From assembly GCA_963814985.1 (NCBI GenBank), contig CAWFFV010000056.1, positions 62,001 through 126,000 on the forward strand: a stretch of 64,000 bases of DNA, written 5' to 3'. Within the stretch, counting starts at the first letter, position 1, and every line of letters begins with the position of its first letter. Position numbers and translations under genes: made by a program. Below, piece by piece: positions 49,173-59,402 of the stretch. The stretch is from CAWFFV01 sp963814985. Lineage in GTDB: Bacteria > Chloroflexota > Ktedonobacteria > Ktedonobacterales > Ktedonobacteraceae. The notes under the pieces were generated by a model. The model searched no databases and had not been told where the DNA came from. It saw only the letters and a program-made list of their open reading frames with translations.

Positions 49173-49763
49173 CTATTCTTCCTCTATTTGCTCAACTACC
49201 GCTGGGATCGAGAGACGCCGGTAGAGCTGTCGTACCTCGATCTCAATATCTAGACTCATCAGATGGAAGCTTTGTCCGGCTCCATATTGCTGGTACAGCC
49301 AGACAGTAGCGGAGCGCGAAAAGATCTCAACGCGCCGGGTGATCTGGCTGATATAGACAATTTCCTGGATACTCTCTTTCGCCTGATAGAGGGGTAATTT
49401 TACGAAGCGATCGGTCATCTCTGTGGATGGTGAGAGCACCTCAACGACAAGAACAGGGGAATCAATGATTTGTGACTTCCCATGATCAGCGAGATCACAG
49501 GAGACAACGACATCAGGTATCACTGTTTTGGTGGGGGTTACCCGTACCAGCTTATCAGTCACATATGGGCGGCAAATTGCATCGTCACCCAGCGCCTGAT
49601 CAAGTGCCACACCAAAATTAAGCGCGATGGCAGCATGATCCGATGACCCACCTGCCATTAGACGTACTTCACCATCATAGTACTCATAGCGGCGGTCAGA
49701 GTTATTGAGCAGTAGCAAGTATTGTTCAAATGTCATACGCGGTTGCGCTGGTTGCATGGTCAT
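49173..49763 (-). CDS. Uma2 family (DUF820) protein, copy 2
   Basis: 196 residues in a clean frame. MTFEQYLLLLNNSDRRYEYY, RLMAGGSSDHAAIALNFGVA, TVIPDVVVSCDLADHG, SPVLVVEVLSPSTEMTDRFV and KLPLYQAKESIQEIVYISQ follow the family order. The catalytic PD...E.K set is complete. GAGGAGG lies 7 bases before ATG 49763. It is closely related to copy 3 (52250-52879) and less to copy 1. Confidence 0.88.
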   Translation of the reverse strand: MTMQPAQPRMTFEQYLLLLNNSDRRYEYYDGEVRLMAGGSSDHAAIALNFGVALDQALGDDAICRPYVTDKLVRVTPTKTVIPDVVVSCDLADHGKSQIIDSPVLVVEVLSPSTEMTDRFVKLPLYQAKESIQEIVYISQITRRVEIFSRSATVWLYQQYGAGQSFHLMSLDIEIEVRQLYRRLSIPAVVEQIEEE

Positions 49764-49856
49764 AGATCAGCCTCCTCACTTGTCCCATCCTCATTTGTGT
49801 CTCATTATACCATGCTCCAGCGGTCCTTGCAGATAGACCATCTTTCTGAAACGATG

Positions 49857-50387
49857 CTATACGGCGGCTCCATCAGGCTTCGGCAGGTTCCACATCGGAC
49901 CGGGTAATTCACCATAGGCAGTAAGATATATTTGAGAGAATTTTTGATACTCTGGAAGAAGTACAGCAAACCTTTCAGGGGAAATGCCATACTCTTTCTC
50001 AGCGACAAGCGCTATCTCCTCCCAGTACAGCCATGACTGAATACGAGATAACACTTCTTGCTGGATGTTGGTACAAGCACCATAACCATAATCATCAACC
50101 TTTCTGTAACACTAGAAGAATCAACGTCATGCCAGGATGGCAGCGCGACAATATGTACTCCGTGGCACTGCTCAGGATGAAGGCAAACAGGAGGCACGAA
50201 ATGCCGCAAGCACCAGATGGGTACGAAGCAACTCTGCTCTCTGCTTATCCAACCGACCAAATTCTTCTAATAAACGCATATACTGATCATCAATAAGCAT
50301 GACCTGCTGTCGCTCAGCCTTGATCAGATCGGCAAGCCTGATCAGCTTATCTGCAATGGTGCCATCAATATCAATAGCAAATAACAT
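49857..50387 (-). CDS. Broken gene with HAD-like N-terminus, unknown function
   Basis: MLFAIDIDGTIADKLIRLAD at ATG 50387 carries the HAD nucleophile motif DIDGT. The frame stops at 50172. Other frames continue HPEQCHGVHIVALPSWHDVD and then DDYGYGACTNIQQEVLSRIQ with SPERFAVLLPEYQKFSQIY to the stop at 49857. Two indels would join them into about 175 residues. It might instead be an N-terminal HAD relic next to a separate small protein. The later HAD motifs (Lys and the second Asp pair) are not seen. Confidence 0.45.
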
Positions 50388-50439
50388 CTTCTTGTTTCTT
50401 CACTCCTGTCTCGTGATTCCTTGCCTACGCCAGATCACT

Positions 50440-50673
50440 TCACTCTTCATACACATCATCATCCAGCACGCTACCAGGAAGCGTCGTAAAGCCAAAACGA
50501 AAACCAGAAGGATACGCTCGAAACGTATGCTCTGGCAATGCCGGACGCTTTTCCAACCAGACCTGCACCTGTTGCCTGGCGTGGGCCTCATCTCGTGCAT
50601 ACACATGGGTTAACTCGCTCATCTTGCCGTTGCTCGCAAAGATGATCCACAACGTTAATAGCTCCCTCTCCAT
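50440..50673 (-). CDS. Small conserved-looking protein of unknown function
   Basis: 77 residues: MERELLTLWIIFASNGKMSE, then LTHVYARDEAHARQQVQVWL and LPEHTFRAYPSGFRFGF. It has an alternating alpha/beta look and no membrane segment. ATG 50673 has GGAGGAGT three bases upstream, much better than the upstream starts. It precedes the HAD-like gene on the same strand. No family is known to me. Confidence 0.6.
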   Translation of the reverse strand: MERELLTLWIIFASNGKMSELTHVYARDEAHARQQVQVWLEKRPALPEHTFRAYPSGFRFGFTTLPGSVLDDDVYEE

Positions 50674-50811
50674 TGTACTCCTCCTCCCAGAAGAAACCCG
50701 AAGATTTATGCTCATAATGCTTCTGCTCTTGTTCTGAACTGCCAGTATGGGTTGCTTGATCAACTCTCAGCGGTTAGTAGTTGAGCATTGCCAGAGAACG
50801 GCCTCACCTGG

Positions 50812-50917
50812 ATATTCATAAAATTTGTAATGTTTGCAATATTCTAAACACAATTATAGACATAAAAACCTGGAAAGTCAAGCTTTATTATTGAAAATTT
50901 GCAAATTTTATGAATAT
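50812..50917. promoter_or_regulatory. Inverted operator-like sites upstream of the HTH-GNAT gene
   Basis: ATATTCATAAAATTTG (50812-50827) and its exact reverse complement CAAATTTTATGAATAT (50902-50917) are 74 bases apart in a very AT-rich stretch. The second overlaps a perfect 16-bp palindrome, AAAATTTGCAAATTTT (50894-50909). This is a good candidate for autoregulation with DNA looping. Confidence 0.55.
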
Positions 50918-50961
50918 GCCTTAATATTCTTAAGAAAGCAAACAAGTAAGGAGGGGGAGAT

Positions 50962-51837
50962 ATGCCCAGGAAACCAGTACCAGATGGCTACGTTACCTCC
51001 GCACGAGCAGCACAGATACTAGGTTGTAGCGTTGGTATGGTATACAACTACGAACGCTCTGGACAATTACATAAAAAGACCCCACCAGGCAGAAAACAAG
51101 GTTTCTTTGTGGAGAAAGAAGTCAAAGCCCTGGCAGAAGGATTAGCAACCTTTTTTGAGTCTCCAATTGAAGACACAGGAATGCAAAAAGACAATCTTAC
51201 ATTTAGTCAGGCAACGCCCGATGACATGGAAGGTGTATACAAAGTCGCCGCTAGCCTGTTCGGTGATACAACCTCAGCAGAGGCACGTAAACCACTGGTC
51301 GCCTCATGTCCAGAAGGTAACTATATAGTAAAACACAACGGAAAAATCGTCGCATACATTCACATTCAACCACTCAAACATGATCGACTCATGGCATTTA
51401 TGAGAGGAGAAATAAGGGGGAAACACATCACCACCAATGACCTCAACTGCTTCCAGCCAGGTAAAACAGTTGAATGCCTCATTAAATCTGTAGGAGCAAC
51501 AAAGGAAGTAGGAACTACTGAGGAAGCTAAAAGAGCAAACCAACTACGCTTTTTATATAAGCTTCTCCGAGGTACAGCATCAGAAATGGCAAAATTTGGC
51601 AACGAAGGAATACAAATCAGTAAAATCTATGCAACCAGCGAAACAGTTACAGGAATAGCGATGGGATTCAGCGCAAAAATGATACAGTTCGGAAAACCGC
51701 TGAGTGCAGGAAAATTCAGGTTTGTACTGGATGTGGAAGAAAGCAACCTCCCCTTGCTAAAACCGTACAAAAAAGCGCTGGCAGCATGGCAGAAAGAACA
51801 CCAACAACACGAAACCCCAAAAAGTGAAGTGAAATAG
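50962..51837 (+). CDS. HTH domain fused to a GNAT-like domain
   Basis: 291 residues in a clean frame. Residues 8-65 are an excisionase/MerR-like HTH (DGYVTSARAAQILGCSVGMV, YNYERSGQLHKKTPPGRKQG). From about 75 the sequence is GNAT-like (NLTFSQATPDDMEGVYKVAA, GNYIVKHNGKIVAYIHIQPL, QISKIYATSETVTGIAMGFS), but the acetyl-CoA loop is degenerate. AAGGAGGGGGAGAT directly precedes the ATG. It lies in an AT-rich segment beside palindromes, a GIY-YIG nuclease and Uma2 genes. It may be a self-regulated enzyme of a mobile or defence locus (inference). Confidence 0.7.
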   Translation: MPRKPVPDGYVTSARAAQILGCSVGMVYNYERSGQLHKKTPPGRKQGFFVEKEVKALAEGLATFFESPIEDTGMQKDNLTFSQATPDDMEGVYKVAASLFGDTTSAEARKPLVASCPEGNYIVKHNGKIVAYIHIQPLKHDRLMAFMRGEIRGKHITTNDLNCFQPGKTVECLIKSVGATKEVGTTEEAKRANQLRFLYKLLRGTASEMAKFGNEGIQISKIYATSETVTGIAMGFSAKMIQFGKPLSAGKFRFVLDVEESNLPLLKPYKKALAAWQKEHQQHETPKSEVK

Positions 51838-51862
51838 CGGGCTTGTAAGGTGCATTGGCAAG

Positions 51863-52201
51863 ATGAACAAAAGAAAAGAAATCATCAACGAATACAAGGA
51901 ACGCAAATCCTGTGGTGGTGTCTACACCATCACCAATACCCTGAATGGGAAGTACCTCCTGGGCCATGCCGCTAATCTGAAGAGCGTGCAAAACCATTTT
52001 CAATTCGCAGTGACTACAGGCTCTGCTGTTCATCCCAGACTCCGAAAGGATTGGGAAGAGCAGGGAGCAAAGGCGTTTACGCTTGAAGTGCTTGAAGAGC
52101 TCGAACAAAAGCCCCAACAGAGTCAGGCTGAATTTCTGGACGACTTGAAAACCCTTGAGCAACTGTGGCGTGCAGACCTCGATACATCAAAAGAATACTG
52201 A
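51863..52201 (+). CDS. Small GIY-YIG nuclease-family protein
   Basis: 112 residues in a clean frame. GGVYTITNTLNGKYLLGHAA is a GIY-YIG-like core (here GVY and YLL). HPRLRKDWEEQGAKAFTLEV and LEELEQKPQQ follow, ending EFLDDLKTLEQLWRADLDTS. This small stand-alone subgroup usually has no extra domain, and its activity is uncertain because the canonical Tyr pair is altered. It starts 25 bases after the HTH-GNAT gene, so they are probably co-transcribed. A weak site (GTAAGGTG) lies upstream. Confidence 0.75.
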   Translation: MNKRKEIINEYKERKSCGGVYTITNTLNGKYLLGHAANLKSVQNHFQFAVTTGSAVHPRLRKDWEEQGAKAFTLEVLEELEQKPQQSQAEFLDDLKTLEQLWRADLDTSKEY

Positions 52202-52249
52202 TCTGACAAGATCAGCCAACCCTTCCCTTCGGGTTTATTCACTGCGTGG

Positions 52250-52879
52250 CTATACGTCTTCCGGCTCGTCATCTTCCGGCTCACGTACTTCGAGCGAAAG
52301 CAGGCGGCAAGTCTCTATCGGAATAGCAAGTCGACGATAGATGTCAGCCACCTGGATGGTGATGTTGAGATGCCTCAGCCGGCAGGCTTCTCCTGCCCCA
52401 TACTCGCGATAATTCCAACCAGCATCTACACGAGAGATTACCTCAATATGCTGGATACGTTGACTGATAAACACGATTTCGTGGATCGTCTTCTTCGCCT
52501 GATACAGCAACAACTTATAGGTTCGATCTCGTGCCTGAGTGCTTTTCGAGAGCACTTCTACTACGAGGCGCGGTGATTCCAGAAAAAAGGCATCTCCCTG
52601 ATCAGTTTGCTCACAGGTCACCACAACATCTGGCATGACGGTCAGATTTTCCTGAAGCTTGACCACCCGATCAGCGACATAGGCTCGACACGCCAAATCA
52701 TCACCCAATGCATCATCCAATGCTCGACACATATTGAACGAGATTGCGGCATGGTTCGCGCTACTTCCCGCCATGGCGTAAATCTCCCCGTGGTCGAACT
52801 CCAATCGCTGGTTACTGCTCCGAAGCAACGACAGATATTCTTCAAAGGTATAGTGTCGTCTCTTTGGTTGTGTTGCCAT
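52250..52879 (-). CDS. Uma2 family (DUF820) protein, copy 3
   Basis: 209 residues in a clean frame. YTFEEYLSLLRSSNQRLEFD, YAMAGSSANHAAISFNMCRA, TVMPDVVVTCEQTDQG, SPRLVVEVLSKSTQARDRTY and KLLLYQAKKTIHEIVFISQ carry the family PD...E.K core. An acidic tail (REPEDDEPEDV) ends it. It is convergent with the GIY-YIG gene and its start faces the old end of the CRISPR arrays. Confidence 0.88.
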   Translation of the reverse strand: MATQPKRRHYTFEEYLSLLRSSNQRLEFDHGEIYAMAGSSANHAAISFNMCRALDDALGDDLACRAYVADRVVKLQENLTVMPDVVVTCEQTDQGDAFFLESPRLVVEVLSKSTQARDRTYKLLLYQAKKTIHEIVFISQRIQHIEVISRVDAGWNYREYGAGEACRLRHLNITIQVADIYRRLAIPIETCRLLSLEVREPEDDEPEDV

Positions 52880-52993
52880 TGGTTTTCAATCCTTCATGCA
52901 ACGCTGAACGTCATTCTGTGACAAGTGTATCATATAAAATCCATCCTGTTTAGCCCCCGCACCGGAGATGACCGTTAAGGTGCGCCTCAAAGG

Positions 52994-54144
52994 GCTTACA
53001 ATCCACATAACGGGCTTCTTCTCCCATTTCGCCATTCTGGGCAGGCGGCGGGTTCGCCATCATACTGAAAAGAGCTTCAATCCTCGTCGGCAGGCTCCTT
53101 CTCCCATTTAGACATATGATGGACCTGATCGTTGCTGCCTGCAACAAAAGGCTTCAATCCCTTACGAGTTCCTTTTCCCATTTCGACCATCGATTACGTT
53201 TGATGCACTGGCCGGGTAAGCAAAAGCTTCAATCCCCAACGGGCTTCTTCTCCTGGATTGAGATCTAAAAAAACCATTTAAGTCTGCTCTGTCCGTTGAA
53301 TATCCTCGACCGCTGCAATCCAGACGGGCTTCTGCTCGCCATGTAGACGAGTACCAACATGGCGCAATGGGAGCTCAAACTCAGAATAGTGCTCTCAATC
53401 CCTTACGGGCCTCTATCTTGCAACGTTTCCGCAGACTGGGATTTGCAGCGCGAGCGGGTCTTGATAGAGAGAATTCTGCTGCGTAAATTGCGAGATACGG
53501 CCTCCACCTGAGTCTGTGCCGCCCATTTAGACCATGTATGAGGCAAGATCTAACGGCAATTCAGTGGCCATTGCTTCGAATGCCTGCGTATAGCCGGGAT
53601 ATTCCACCTCCCATGTAGAACTAGAGATCCAGGGATAGGGACATCCCGGTTCAGATGCCCTTCACAGGAGGCACTGGTGCGGAATCCCAGTAGGTTGAGT
53701 CTCGATCACCGGAGCTAGAATGCCGTCGCGCTCAATCCGCTGTCCCATCTGGTCCTGCACCTGCGAAAGGACGGCTTACGGGCCTCTTCTCCCATTTAGA
53801 CTTGCTTGCTAGTGCTCATTAACTCTGTCCCAACCAATCAGTGGATCCTCTCAATCCAGCTTAGCCGGGCCTCTTATCCCATTTAGACTCTTTGATTGTG
53901 CTCATTATCTGTCCCATCACAGTTTGTGGAGCGTTGCACGATCGCCTTGGAGAGGATAGCCTCTTGCTCCCATTTAGCATTTTTCTTTCTTTCCGGCAAT
54001 TTCGGCATAGCCATGATCACAATGCGGAATAGAATACGTTCCCCTACGGACCTACTTCTCCCATGCCAGGACATATTCTGCTTATCCGGAGACCGTGAAC
54101 AGTCGTAGCTTCAATCCCTTACGGGCTTCTTCTCCCATTTCGAC
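52994..54144 (-). CRISPR. CRISPR array A, heavily degraded
   Basis: About 14-16 decayed repeats with a period of roughly 70-85 bases. The best units are 53074-53113, 53151-53187, 53312-53348, 53846-53888 and the exact leader-side unit 54108-54144. They share TTCAATCC, ACGGGC and CTTCTCCCATTT. Where units are clear, spacers are 36-38 bases. The transcribed strand is the reverse: the repeat ends GGATTGAAGC. Right of 54144 lies CCTGTGCTTCTAATATAAGG, which also flanks array B. Decay is worst in the middle. No cas gene is within the window. Confidence 0.85.
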
Positions 54145-54289
54145 CCTGTGCTTCTAATATAAGGCATGAGTGAGATGCAAGTACCTGAAATATCTGCTAT
54201 GCAGTTTTGTTACCAATGCTCTTATGGTACGACCATCTTTTCGTCAAAATGGTACTGACAGGACATTTGCTTTTGCTGGGCAACCTTAT

Positions 54290-54748
54290 TCTTCTAGCCC
54301 TCGAACCACTGACCAGGCGAACCTCTTCTCCCATACAGACTCGCCAAAATCTCTAACACCTGCATGAGGGGTTGCCAATATTGGTCCGCCTCCCACTGGC
54401 TCGTTTTCACACTTTAGACAGGTAATCCAACAATGAGCGTAGAAGCTAGGCGTAGAAGCTTCATTTTTGACATGAGCAGAACTATCAGTGGGAAGTCCTC
54501 TCTTGGCCGCAATAGGCTCAACTTTGAGCAATGTTTCTCACCCCAAACAGACGACCAAAGGCCTCATAGTCTCTGCCGAGATACACAAAGTCCAAATCGA
54601 GAACTGCTTACCAGGTCATATCATCATATCAGCTATCGCTGACATTCGACCCACCCATAGCTTTCTCCCGTTTGCGCATACTTCTCGCTATCTTCCCGAT
54701 GTTAAATCCCTTACGGGCTCGCTTACCGACTAAGCGTACATCGCTTAT
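54290..54748 (-). CRISPR. Degenerate leader-distal part of CRISPR array B
   Basis: Fragments such as CTCTTCTCCCATACAGAC (54321-54340), CACACTTTAGAC and AATCCCTTACGGGCTCGCTTA (about 54705) are repeat remnants in the same orientation as array B, with non-repeat sequence between. The decay continues without a gap into the good repeats starting at 54749. Confidence 0.6.
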
Positions 54749-55270
54749 GCTTCAATCCCTTACGGGCTTCTTCTCCCATTTAGACCCTGGTTTCGTGTTT
54801 ACAAAAGAAGTTCAGATGCTTCAATCCCTTACGGGCTTCTTCTCCCATTTAGACTGTGTGTATCTTGGCAGCTGAGTCCGTTGATCCAGCTGCTTCAATC
54901 CCTTACGGGCTTCTTCTCCCATTTAGACTCACGAAGGTAACTTGTCACGTATCGGCAGTGCGACGCTTCAATCCCTTACGGGCTTCTTCTCCCATTTGCA
55001 TGCAGTGCGTGTACGCTTCAATCCCTTACGGGCTTCTTTTCCCATTTAGACAGACCTCTGCGACATGAGCGTTCAATCCCTTACGGGCTTCTTCTCCCAT
55101 TTAGACTAGGCTGCTTCAATCCCTACGGGCTTCTTCTCCCATTTAGACTATACGGATGATCCTTGCTTCAATCCCTTACGGGCTTCTTCTCCCATTTAGA
55201 CGACAGGTTTACCACCTAGGGTGAGACAACAAAGCTTCAATCCCTTACGGGCTTCTTCTCCCATTTAGAC
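54749..55270 (-). CRISPR. CRISPR array B, nine repeats
   Basis: Repeats of 37 bases at 54749, 54818, 54892, 54965 (loses last 4), 55015, 55071 (loses 1), 55113 (loses 1), 55165 and 55234 (to 55270). On the transcribed reverse strand the repeat starts GTCTAAATGGGAG, has a small CCCGTAAGGG stem, and ends GGATTGAAGC, like type I/III repeats with an ATTGAAAC-type handle. Spacers are 32, 37, 36, 17, 19, 6, 16 and 32 bases; the short ones lie together, suggesting deletions or read errors. The leader is on the right. Confidence 0.95.
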
Positions 55271-55400
55271 CCCTGTGCTTCTAGTATAGCATGAGAAGCC
55301 GTTTCAGACAAGCATTATCGCGGGTCGTATTTTTTGAGACTTTTTTGGCCCTTCATGGAGGTCACTTTCAGAGAGTTTCCTTATAAATCGGCTTCCAGAG
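55271..55400 (-). promoter_or_regulatory. CRISPR array B leader
   Basis: Directly right of the last repeat, CCCTGTGCTTCTAGTATAGC followed by ATGAGAAG is nearly the same as the sequence right of array A (54142-54170). Conservation at the leader end of both arrays marks this as the leader. Further right the sequence is AT-rich with a T-run near 55330. The rest of the gap to 55584 holds nothing else I recognise. Confidence 0.6.
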
Positions 55401-55584
55401 CCATGCGCGGGTCCCTGCTCAAAGAACTCGTCGCTGCGACCCGCGCTAAACTCATCAATATGGGGAAAAGCTCATTCTCGCTTCCGACGGCGAAAATGTT
55501 GGTGTTGTAGTGATCTGGCAGACATGATACTATTAATAATAAAAGCTTTTCAACACTTCTTTATAAAGAATGAGGTACGTTCAT

Positions 55585-58500
55585 ATGATACGCAACCGTC
55601 AATCACCCTATCTTTTAGCACTCGCTCAACGTGTACTTATCTATGACGGTGCCATGGGTTCGAGCATCGACCCGTACTCACCTACAGTGGAAGATTTTGG
55701 TGGTGAGCGCACAAATGGTAACCGCGACTATCTTGCCTATACACGCCCTGACATCATTCGCGAGATTCACTCCTCGTTTATGGAGGCTGGCTGTGATGTT
55801 CTTGAAACTAATACATTTCAATCATCACGGATACGACTTGAGGAATGGGGACTCGCTGACCGAACGCATGAACTCAATGTTGGTGCAGCACAACTGGCCC
55901 GCTCGGTTGCCGACAAGTATGAGTCGCAGGATGGGCGCAAACGGTTTGTCGCTGGCTCCATCGGTCCCACGGGCAAATTGCCTTCGTCCGACGATCCCTC
56001 GCTCTCGAATGTTACCTTTGAACAGCTTTCCGAGACCTTTTACGAGCAGGCTATGGCACTTATTGAAGGCGGCGTAGATCTGCTACTCGTAGAAACTAGC
56101 GTCGATATTCTTGAAGTCAAGGCCGCACTTGATGGTATTCGTCGTGCCAGACGCCAGCTTGATCGCGATGACATTGCGGTACAGGCTCAAGTATTTCTGG
56201 ATCTCTCTGGACGTATGCTGCTGGGGACTGATATTGCATCGATGATCGCAACACTGGAAGCTATGCCAGTTGATGTGATTGGACTCAACTGCTCTTCCGG
56301 CCCTGAGCATATGCGTGAGCCAATTCGCTATTTATGTGAGCATTCCCGCTTACCAATCTCATGTATTCCTAATGCCGGTCTGCCAATCGAAGTCAATGGC
56401 GAGGCTGTTTACCCTCTGGAAGCAGAACCGTTTGCCCGCATGCTCGGCGAGTTTGTCACTGATTATGGTGTGTCGGTGGTTGGGGGATGTTGCGGCTCGC
56501 GTCCAGCACATATTGCACAATTGCGCAAGGTCGTTGGCTACGATACCCCTCCTAAGAAGCGTACCATTGAGCACATGCCTGCCGTATCTTCAGGTATCCG
56601 CGCTACCACGCTGGTACAGGATGGGACGCCGCTCATGATCGGTGAGCGTGTCAATACGCTGGGATCACGTAAGGTGAAGCGCCTGTTGCTCAATGATGAC
56701 TATGATGGTGTGATGGAGGTGGCACGTGAACAGATGGATGGTGGTGCTCATGTGCTTGATGTCTGCGTGGCTATGACGGAGCGGGCCGACGAGCTTGAGC
56801 AGATGCAGAAGCTCCTCAAAAAGCTGACGATGAATATCGAGTTGCCGCTGGTGATCGATACGACAGAAGCGGATGTGCTTCAGGCAGCGCTTGAGATGTA
56901 CCCTGGACGTGCCATCGTTAACTCTGTCTCGCTTGAAGGCGGACGTGGTAGCAAGATTGATCGCTTTATGCCACTTATCGCACGCTATGGCGCGGCAACC
57001 ATTGCAATGACCATCGACGAAGAGGGGATGGCACATACTGCCGAACGTAAAGCTACCATTGCACGCCGTCTCGCTGAGATAGCCCGCGATGAGTTTGGCT
57101 TAAGCAACGATGCACTTATCTTCGATGTTCTGACCTTCCCCATTACGACAGGACAGGAAGAACTCAGACAGGCTGCTGTAGAAACTCTTGAGGGTATCCG
57201 GCTTACCAAACAGCAGGTCCCTGGCTGCTTTACGACGCTCGGTGTCTCAAACCTGAGCTTTGGTGTTATGCCACATGCTCGTGCCGCACTCAACTCGGTT
57301 TTTCTGTACCATGCAGTCCAGGCGGGTCTGGATAGTGCTATCATCAACCCTGCACATGTCACACCCTACGCTGATATCCCTGCTGAGCAGCGCGAACTCT
57401 GCGAAGATCTCATTTTCAACCGACGCGAGGATGCGCTGGCACGCTTTATTCAATTTCATCAGGAGCACACCTCAGACGAAAAAGAGGAAAAGATTGATCC
57501 AACCGCAGAGATGAGCGCCAGTGAGCGTATTCATTGGAAGATCGTTCATCGCAAGAAAGAGGCCATCGATAGCCGATATTGATGAGGTGCTGCATGCACA
57601 CATGGATAGTGGCATGGAGCGCGGAATCGCGGCTGTCGATATCCTCAATGTGATCCTGCTGCCAGCGATGAAAGAGGTTGGCGACAAGTTTGGGGCAGGT
57701 GAACTCATTCTCCCATTTGTGCTGCAATCGGCTGAGGTCATGAAGAAGGCTGTGGCACACCTGGAGCAATATCTGGATAAGCAGGAGGGTACGACTAAAG
57801 GGAAGGTGGTGCTGGCTACCGTCTATGGAGATGTCCACGATATCGGTAAGAATCTGGTCAATACGATCTTATCCAACAATGGATATACTGTCTACGATCT
57901 TGGCAAGCAAGTGCCACTTAACACTATCATCGACAAGGCCATTGAAGTTGGTGCAGACGCCATCGGTCTGAGCGCACTGCTGGTCAGTACTTCTAAGCAG
58001 ATGCCACTGTGTGTGCAGGAACTACATCGTCGCGGCCTCACCTTTCCTGTGATTATTGGTGGAGCGGCCATTAACCGCCAATATGGTCAGCGCATTCTCT
58101 TCGTTGAGCCTGGCAAGCCCTACGACCCTGGCGTTTTCTACTGCAAAGATGCCTTTGAGGGACTCAAAACCGTTGACCAACTGGTTGACCTCAACGTGCG
58201 TGATCAGTTTGTTTCCAGCGTGATTCAAAATGCCCACAAAGCACTTGAGCAGCCTGTACGCGGACCAATGATCCTTACAAGTCTGGGGAAGGACAAGCAT
58301 GATGGTCAGGTGCGCTCAAAGGTGCGTACGGATATCCCTATCCCTGTTCCTCCGTTCTGGGGAGCCACAACGACGACGCGTATCCGGCTCGACGATGTGT
58401 GGCCCTGTATGGACCTCAACACCCTCTTCCGGTTCCACTGGGGAGGGAAAAGCGCTAAAGGGGAAGATTATCAACGACTGATCAAAAATGAGTTTACGCC

Positions 58501-59161
58501 TCTATTACAAGAGATGCAGCGTGATGCCCAGGAGCATGGTTGGTTGCAACCAGCTATTGCTTATGGCTTCTTCCCTGTACAGGGGGATGGCAACGATCTG
58601 ATCGTTTATGATCCGCTGGCCTGGGCACAGGGCAAGGGCCAACTCAAAGCAGAGTTTATGCGTGAACTCACACGCTTCACCCTTCCCCGCCAGCCCGAAC
58701 GTGAGCAACTATGTCTGGCCGACTATTTCGCCAGTACGGAAAGCGGACGTATGGATGTTGCAGCATTCCAGGTCGTGACATTGGGACAGGTAGCAACCGA
58801 ACACATCGATGCTTTGCAGGCTGCTGCTAATTACAGCCAATCCTACTTTGCCCACGGCCTCAGCGTTACCGCCGCCGAAGGGCTGGCAGAGTACTCTAAC
58901 CGACTTATCCGCAAGACGCTAGGGCTGGACGAGAAGAGAGGGAGGCGCTACTCCTGGGGCTACCCTGCCATTCCTGATCTTGAGCAGCATGAGCAAGTGT
59001 GGCAGATTTTGCCTGCCGATAAAATCTCCGTCAGCCTCACTAAATCGTTCCAAATTGTGCCGGAGCAGAGCACAGCCGCCATTGTGGTGCATCATCCACA
59101 GGCATCGTATTTCTCGATTGGTGGCACGATGCGTGAGCTTGCTGAGCAAGGTATAAAGTAG
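55585..59161 (+). CDS. metH: Methionine synthase, cobalamin-dependent (one frame change)
   Basis: About 1190 residues, in the usual MetH order. These are the homocysteine domain (YDGAMGSSIDPYSPTVEDFG, zinc ligands in LNCSSGPEHM and VVGGCCGSRPAHI), the pterin domain (TPLMIGERVNTLGSRKVKRL, LVIDTTEADVLQAALEMYPG), the cobalamin domain (VVLATVYGDVHDIGKNLVNT with its His ligand, then GLSALLVSTSKQM) and the SAM activation domain (RYSWGYPAIPDLEQHEQVWQ). The frame slips once near 57570, between KKEAID and DIDEVLHAHMDSG, with nothing lost. ATG 55585 has GAGGTA upstream, though ATG 55570 is also possible. It transfers a methyl group from methyl-THF to homocysteine. Confidence 0.95.
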
Positions 59162-59185
59162 ACTGTTCGTTTACTGATCTTGTGG

Positions 59186-59225
59186 GCCTCCTGCTATTTC
59201 TAAGTTAATAAAATAGCAGAAGGCC
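59186..59225 (+). terminator. Terminator of metH
   Basis: GGCCTCCTGCTATTT and AAATAGCAGAAGGCC pair with one mismatch around a loop of about 11 bases. GTTTTGTTCC follows. It lies 24 bases after the metH stop. Confidence 0.75.
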
Positions 59226-59402
59226 TGTTTTGTTCCTTAGATTGGTATGATGGTATGAAAAACTCACAACCCGGATGGGCTAGATATTTGCGAATAAAAG
59301 AGGAAAAGCGGTAAAATAGATCCATGATGCAAGGAAGATGAATATGACAATGGATAAGGATAAGGAAGTAAATTCTATGAAGTTTTGAAAGAAGGATACA
59401 AC

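Noticed and set aside
52880..55570. cas genes beside the CRISPR arrays
   Set aside because: All ORFs in and around the arrays are translations of repeats, and none shows Cas motifs. The nearest genes are Uma2 and metH.
55271..55584. Cobalamin or SAM riboswitch before metH
   Set aside because: The gap is short, mostly CRISPR leader, and no conserved riboswitch boxes were recognised.
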